The position numbers were made by a program, and so were the translations under genes. From Pseudomonadota bacterium (lineage in GTDB: Bacteria > Pseudomonadota > Alphaproteobacteria > Sphingomonadales > Sphingomonadaceae), in contig CAUJJI010000009.1 in NCBI GenBank assembly GCA_963205265.1, positions 1-33,801 of the forward strand: a DNA stretch of 33,801 bases, written 5' to 3'. The notes under the pieces are model-generated. The model worked only from the letters and a program-made list of their open reading frames with translations, had not been told where the DNA came from and ran no database searches. Positions 29,498-33,801 of the stretch are shown here, piece by piece (position 1 is the stretch's first letter; every line of letters starts with the position of its first letter).

Positions 29498-32400
29498 TGC
29501 GAGTGCTGCGCGCCTTTCTGGTTCTCCTCCTGCTGCTTGCACTCGGCACGATTCCGGCAAGCCGCATCCGGGCTTCCGAAGACGAGAAGCCCGTCACCCG
29601 CGACTATGCCCTGGTCCGCGGCGCGCCGGCTCCCGCCCAGCAGCTTCCTGCCCAGGTCGAGGCCAAGTCCGCCGGCTGCGTCAGCTGCCACGTCAAGAGC
29701 GATGCGCCGACGATGCATGCGACGCCGGCGGTGCGGCTCGGCTGCACCGATTGCCACGGCGGCAATCCGGGCGTCGTCGGCAATCCCGAGCTCGGCTTCG
29801 CCGACCCCGCCTATGTCGCCGCGCGCGAGAAGGCGCACGTCCTGCCGCGCTATCCCGAAAGCTGGCACTATCCGTCCTCGGCCAATCCCAAGCGCAGCTA
29901 TGCGCTGCTCAACAAGGAGGCGCCGGAGTTCATCCGCTTCGTCAATCCCGGCGACTACCGCGTCGCCCGCGACGCCTGCGGCGCCTGTCACCTGCCGGTG
30001 ATCGAGGCGGCGGAGCGCTCGCTGATGGCCTCGGGCGCGATGCTGTGGGGCGGCGCGGCCTACAACAACGGCATCGTGCCGTTCAAGAACTACATCTTCG
30101 GCGAGAGCTATACCCGCAGCGGCGAGCCGGCCAAGGTCCTGTCCCCGGGCGATCCGCCGGGCGAGCTGACCGCCGAGCAGAAGGCGCGCGGGGCGCTGGC
30201 GGCGCTCTATCCGCTGCCGCGCTGGAACGTCATCCCGCCGGGCGACGTGTTCCGGGTGTTCGAGCGCGGCGGGCGCAACATTGCCACCCAGTTCCCCGAA
30301 GTCGGCCTGCCCAACCCCAGCGGCAGCATCCAGCGGCTGGAGGAACCCGGCCGCCCCGATCTCAAGCAGTCGAGCCGCGGTCCCGGCACCGGGCTGCGCG
30401 TGGCGATCCCGGTGCTCAACATCCACAAGACCCGGCTCAACGATCCCTTCACCTGGTTCATGGGTACCAACGACCAGCCGGGCGACTATCGCCATTCGGG
30501 CTGCACCGCCTGCCACGTGGTCTATGCCAACGACCGCGAGCCGCGGCACAGCCTGATCTACGCGCCGCTGGGCCGCGACGGGCAGACGATCACTGTCGAT
30601 CCCACGATCGCCGCGAAGACGGAACCCGCGCACGGGGCGCTGAAGACCGGCCACGACAAGCGTCACGACGGAGGTCGCCATGACGCGCTCGACGGCGCGC
30701 ACGACGGCGATGGTCCGGTCAAGGAGAAGGGCCACCCGCTGCAGCATGTCTTCACCCGGGCGATCCCCACCGCGCAGTGCATGAACTGCCACATGCACCA
30801 GCCCAACATCTTCCTGAACAGCTACCTCGGCTACACGATGTGGGACTACGAATCGGACGCACCGAAGATGTGGCCCGAACGGCAGAAGTACCCCACCGCC
30901 GCCGAAGTCCGCGCGGTCAACGACCGCAATCCCGAAGGCGCGGCGCCGCGCGGCAAGTGGGCCGACATCGATTTCCTGCGCAACGTCTACGATCTCAATC
31001 CCGAGCTCAGGGACACCCAGTTCGCCGACTACCACGGGCACGGCTGGAACTTCCGCGCGATCTTCAAGCGCGACCGCGAGGGCAACTTGCTCGACGCCGA
31101 GGGCAAGGTGGTCTCGCCCGACGATCCCGAGAAATGGCGCAAGGCCGGTGAGGGCAAGTTCGTGCCGGCCGGCGTCAATCCCGGCAAGACCGTCCACCTC
31201 ATGGACATCCATGCCGAGAAGGGCCTGCAATGCGCCGACTGCCACTTCGCGCAGGACAGCCACGGCAACGGGCTGATCTACGGCGAGGTCGCCAATGCCG
31301 TGGAGATCGGCTGCAAGGACTGCCACGGCACTGCCGACGCCTATCCCAACCTGCTGACCTCGGGCCCGGCGGCGCCGCCCAAGGGCACCAATCTCGCCCT
31401 GCTTCGCAATCCCGACGGCCAGCCGCGCTTCGAATGGCGCCAGGACCGCTCGGGCCGGCGGGTGCTGATCCAGCGCTCGATCGTCGATCCCGAGCTGTCG
31501 TGGGAAGTCAGCCTGGTCAAGGATGCGGTCGATCCCTCGTCGCCGAAGTTCAACGCGAAGTCGGCGCGGGCCAAGCTGATGAGCAAGTCCGGGGCCGACG
31601 ACGGGCTCTACCGCTTCGGGCCGGGCGTGGCGCTTGAAGACCGGGCGCACAAGGATGGGGAAGTGGCCTGCTTCACCTGCCACCTATCCTGGACCACCAG
31701 CTGCGGCGGCTGCCACTTGCCGATCGAGGCCAACTGGAAGACCAGGATGCACCACTTCGAGGGTGAGGAGACGCGCAATTTCGCGACCTACAACCCGCAG
31801 GTGGCGCGCGACGAGATGTTCCAGCTGGGCAAGCACATGACCACCAAGGGCAACCAGGTCGCCCCGGTCCGCTCGTCCTCGGCGCTGGTGCTGTCCTCGA
31901 CCAACATCAACCGCGAGCGGATTTACATCCAGCAGCCGCCGATCAGCGGCATCGGCTTCTCGAGCCAGGCCTTCGCCCCGCATTTCCCGCATACGGTGCG
32001 GCTGACCGAGACCAAGACCTGCACCGACTGCCACCTGAGCAAGGCCGACGACAACAACGCGATCATGGCCCAGCTGCTGCTGCTCGGCACCAACTACGTC
32101 AATTTCGTCGGGCTCAACGCCTGGGCCGGGCTCGAAGGCGGGTTCGAGGCGGTGCGCGTCACCGAATGGGAAGAGCCGCAGGCGGTGATCGGCTCGTACC
32201 TGCAGAAATACGCCTACCCCGACTATTACCGCATGCATGTCGAGCAGAACGGGGGCGAGTTGAAGAACTGGACGCGCGGCAAGGTGCTCGACGCCCGGCT
32301 TTCGGGCGAGACGCGACCGCTCGAGCAGTTCCGCAACGTCGTCCAGGGCACGCGCGGCCGGGTCGGCTGCCTGCAGATGCGCGGCGAATACATGTTCGTC

Positions 32401-33507
32401 GCCGAAGGGCGCGGCGGGTTCAAGGTCTACGATATCGCCTCGGTCGCCAACAAGGGCTTCTCCGATGCGGTGACCTCGGCACCGTTCTCGCCGCTGGGCC
32501 ACGATACCGGCGTCGCCACCAGCAATGCCACCTGCATGGCGATCCCGACCAACCAGGCGATCGCGCCGAGCCGCAGCACGCCGGAATTGCGGGCGATGAA
32601 CCAGGAACAGCCGTTCCTGCCGATCTACCACTATGCCGTCGTCACCGACAGCGTCGAGGGCCTGGTCCTGGTGAACGTCGACACGCTGGCCGACGGCGAG
32701 TTCCGCAACAACCGGCTGAGCCGCGCCGTCACCTGGAACCCGGACAACGTCCTCAAGGGCGCGCGGCACGTCACTCTGGCCGGCGAGATCGCCTATGTCG
32801 CCGCCGATGCCGGGCTGGTGGTGGTCGACCTCAGCGACCCGCTCAAGCCGCAGCTTGCCGCCGTGCGCCCGCTCGCCGATGCGCGGGCCAGCGCGGTGCA
32901 GTTCCGCTACCTGTGGGTGACCGATCGCGAAGGGCTGAAGCTGTTCGACGTCACCGACCTGCGCAATCCCGTCGCCGTGCCGGGCGCGACCGTGCCGCTG
33001 GCCGACGCGCGGCGGGTCTATGTCGCGCGGACCTATGCTTATGTCGCCGCCAAGCAGGACGGGCTGGTGATCGTCGACGTCACCCGGCCCGAAGCGCCGC
33101 GGGTCTACCTGAAGGAAACCTTCGGCGGTCGGCTGAACGATGCCGAGGACGTCGTCGTCGCCAGCACCAATGCCTCGCTCTTCGCCTATGTCGCCGACGG
33201 GCGGAACGGTCTCAAGGTGCTGCAGCTGACTTCGCCGGCGAGCCAGCCCAACTTCTACGGCTTCTCGCCCGCGCCCCGGCCCGAGCTGATCGCCTGGACG
33301 CGCACGCCCTCGCCGGCGCTGGCCCTGTCGAAAGGCCTCGACCGCGACCGCGCCGTCGACGAGACCGGCGGCCAGATCGCCGTCTTCGGCCGCCTCGGCT
33401 CGCGCCCGTTCACCCGGCCCGAAATGGAGCGCCTGTTCCTCAACCGGCGGGGGATTCCGTTCAAGGTGACCGATGAGGTCGACATGTCGGCCTGGGTAGG
33501 ACGGTAA
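29497..33507 (+). CDS. Exported decaheme cytochrome with C-terminal LVIVD beta-propeller
   Basis: The 1336-residue product has a signal peptide (hydrophobic 6-20), ten CXXCH sites (first Cys at residues 61, 83, 161, 336, 428, 579, 606, 725, 736 and 842), and from about 930 to 1240 six repeats ending in LVVVDLSDP- or LVIVDVTRP-like strands, an LVIVD-type propeller. A His/Asp-rich insert occupies residues 385-414. Multiheme proteins of this kind pass electrons along heme chains; propellers often bind partners or surfaces. The protein is probably periplasmic or on the cell surface with the adjoining barrel. It is the last gene of the cluster; the inverted repeat region follows 20-30 nt after its stop. 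The substrate is unknown. Confidence 0.92.
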   Translation: MRVLRAFLVLLLLLALGTIPASRIRASEDEKPVTRDYALVRGAPAPAQQLPAQVEAKSAGCVSCHVKSDAPTMHATPAVRLGCTDCHGGNPGVVGNPELGFADPAYVAAREKAHVLPRYPESWHYPSSANPKRSYALLNKEAPEFIRFVNPGDYRVARDACGACHLPVIEAAERSLMASGAMLWGGAAYNNGIVPFKNYIFGESYTRSGEPAKVLSPGDPPGELTAEQKARGALAALYPLPRWNVIPPGDVFRVFERGGRNIATQFPEVGLPNPSGSIQRLEEPGRPDLKQSSRGPGTGLRVAIPVLNIHKTRLNDPFTWFMGTNDQPGDYRHSGCTACHVVYANDREPRHSLIYAPLGRDGQTITVDPTIAAKTEPAHGALKTGHDKRHDGGRHDALDGAHDGDGPVKEKGHPLQHVFTRAIPTAQCMNCHMHQPNIFLNSYLGYTMWDYESDAPKMWPERQKYPTAAEVRAVNDRNPEGAAPRGKWADIDFLRNVYDLNPELRDTQFADYHGHGWNFRAIFKRDREGNLLDAEGKVVSPDDPEKWRKAGEGKFVPAGVNPGKTVHLMDIHAEKGLQCADCHFAQDSHGNGLIYGEVANAVEIGCKDCHGTADAYPNLLTSGPAAPPKGTNLALLRNPDGQPRFEWRQDRSGRRVLIQRSIVDPELSWEVSLVKDAVDPSSPKFNAKSARAKLMSKSGADDGLYRFGPGVALEDRAHKDGEVACFTCHLSWTTSCGGCHLPIEANWKTRMHHFEGEETRNFATYNPQVARDEMFQLGKHMTTKGNQVAPVRSSSALVLSSTNINRERIYIQQPPISGIGFSSQAFAPHFPHTVRLTETKTCTDCHLSKADDNNAIMAQLLLLGTNYVNFVGLNAWAGLEGGFEAVRVTEWEEPQAVIGSYLQKYAYPDYYRMHVEQNGGELKNWTRGKVLDARLSGETRPLEQFRNVVQGTRGRVGCLQMRGEYMFVAEGRGGFKVYDIASVANKGFSDAVTSAPFSPLGHDTGVATSNATCMAIPTNQAIAPSRSTPELRAMNQEQPFLPIYHYAVVTDSVEGLVLVNVDTLADGEFRNNRLSRAVTWNPDNVLKGARHVTLAGEIAYVAADAGLVVVDLSDPLKPQLAAVRPLADARASAVQFRYLWVTDREGLKLFDVTDLRNPVAVPGATVPLADARRVYVARTYAYVAAKQDGLVIVDVTRPEAPRVYLKETFGGRLNDAEDVVVASTNASLFAYVADGRNGLKVLQLTSPASQPNFYGFSPAPRPELIAWTRTPSPALALSKGLDRDRAVDETGGQIAVFGRLGSRPFTRPEMERLFLNRRGIPFKVTDEVDMSAWVGR

Positions 33508-33529
33508 AGGCGAAGATGCGCACCCAGAT

Positions 33530-33655
33530 ACTCCCTTGTACGGGGAGGTGGCATTCGCGTAGCGAATGACGGAGGGGTGTCAGCGTTCGATCGGAGGGGA
33601 TACCCCTCCACCACCGGCTGCGCCGGCGGTCCCCCTCCCCCCATGGGGGAGGATC
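33530..33655. repeat. Intergenic palindromic repeat, right copy
   Basis: This is a diverged copy of the element at 151-275 in opposite orientation. It keeps ATTCGC-GTA-GCGAAT near 33553-33567, CACCGGC / GCCGGCGGT near 33613-33630 and the CCTCCCC / GGGGGAGG arms near 33635-33652. Several substitutions and 1-2 base indels separate the copies. It lies 22 bp after the decaheme gene stop and probably helps terminate it. The gap from 33508 to 33801 contains only these repeats. Confidence 0.8.
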
Positions 33656-33669
33656 TTGGGCACAGCTTC

Positions 33670-33799
33670 ACCCCCGCTGGCGAATGCGGGCTTGCGCCGG
33701 GGAAGGAAACACACGCACGGGACGGCCGGCGCTTGTGGTTTGCCTGGCGCGACAGGCTTGGCTGGTTGCGAGCCCTGCGGTGCGAGGCGTCGGCGGGTC
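33670..33799. repeat. Right copy of the 130-bp perfect terminal inverted repeat
   Basis: This is the exact reverse complement of bases 1-130. Two further bases (33800-33801) lie outside it. See the left copy for interpretation. No gene is seen in it. Confidence 0.9.
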
Positions 33800-33801
33800 G
33801 G

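Overview
The window is a GC-rich stretch of alphaproteobacterial chromosome, most likely from a sphingomonad (Sphingomonadales). The pointers are a CtrA cell-cycle regulator with the usual Asp51, exosortase-A-type polysaccharide genes, NodT/EmrAB-type efflux, and intergenic palindromic repeats of the kind scattered through sphingomonad genomes. The order-level placement is inference from remembered family patterns. No tRNA, rRNA, CRISPR array, transposase or integrase was recognised. The window begins and ends in the same 130-bp sequence in opposite orientations, so it is probably a whole assembly contig broken at a repeat.

Layout. (1) 1-291: inverted-repeat copy plus a palindromic repeat. 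(2) 292-6397, minus: gltB-gltD, NADPH glutamate synthase. (3) 6398-6690: intergenic with a long palindromic repeat. (4) 6691-10270: a hypothetical membrane protein and an exosortase-A-associated glycosyltransferase (minus), divergent from an exosortase-A-associated O-glycosylation ligase (plus). (5) 10397-12355, minus: a membrane-anchored sulfatase/phosphotransferase-like enzyme with a MopE-like acidic motif. (6) 12512-14146, plus: MaoC-type hydratase and thiolase. (7) 14284-14979: ctrA behind an AT-rich region with CtrA-like half-sites. (8) 15027-17731: a strong terminator, a small membrane protein and murA (minus), then galU (plus). (9) 17710-21799, minus: a three-gene EmrA-EmrB-NodT tripartite efflux operon with coupled start/stop codons. 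(10) 21995-33507, plus: a CHASE2 adenylate cyclase, then four genes whose start and stop codons overlap. (11) 33508-33801: repeats mirroring the left end.

The most interesting part is 24262-33507. It encodes a five-heme exported cytochrome of the c554-like class, a lipoprotein with two GlcG/HbpS-like domains, a predicted outer-membrane beta-barrel, and a 1336-residue exported protein with ten CXXCH heme sites followed by an LVIVD-type beta-propeller. Three TGATG junctions tie the four together, and a membrane-bound class III adenylate cyclase with a CHASE2 sensor lies only 23 nt upstream. Exported multiheme proteins, a barrel and a surface-type propeller together suggest a trans-outer-membrane electron-transfer or extracytoplasmic redox system, analogous to porin-cytochrome conduits but with different parts. 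The function is inferred; the heme motifs, overlaps and domain order are directly visible.
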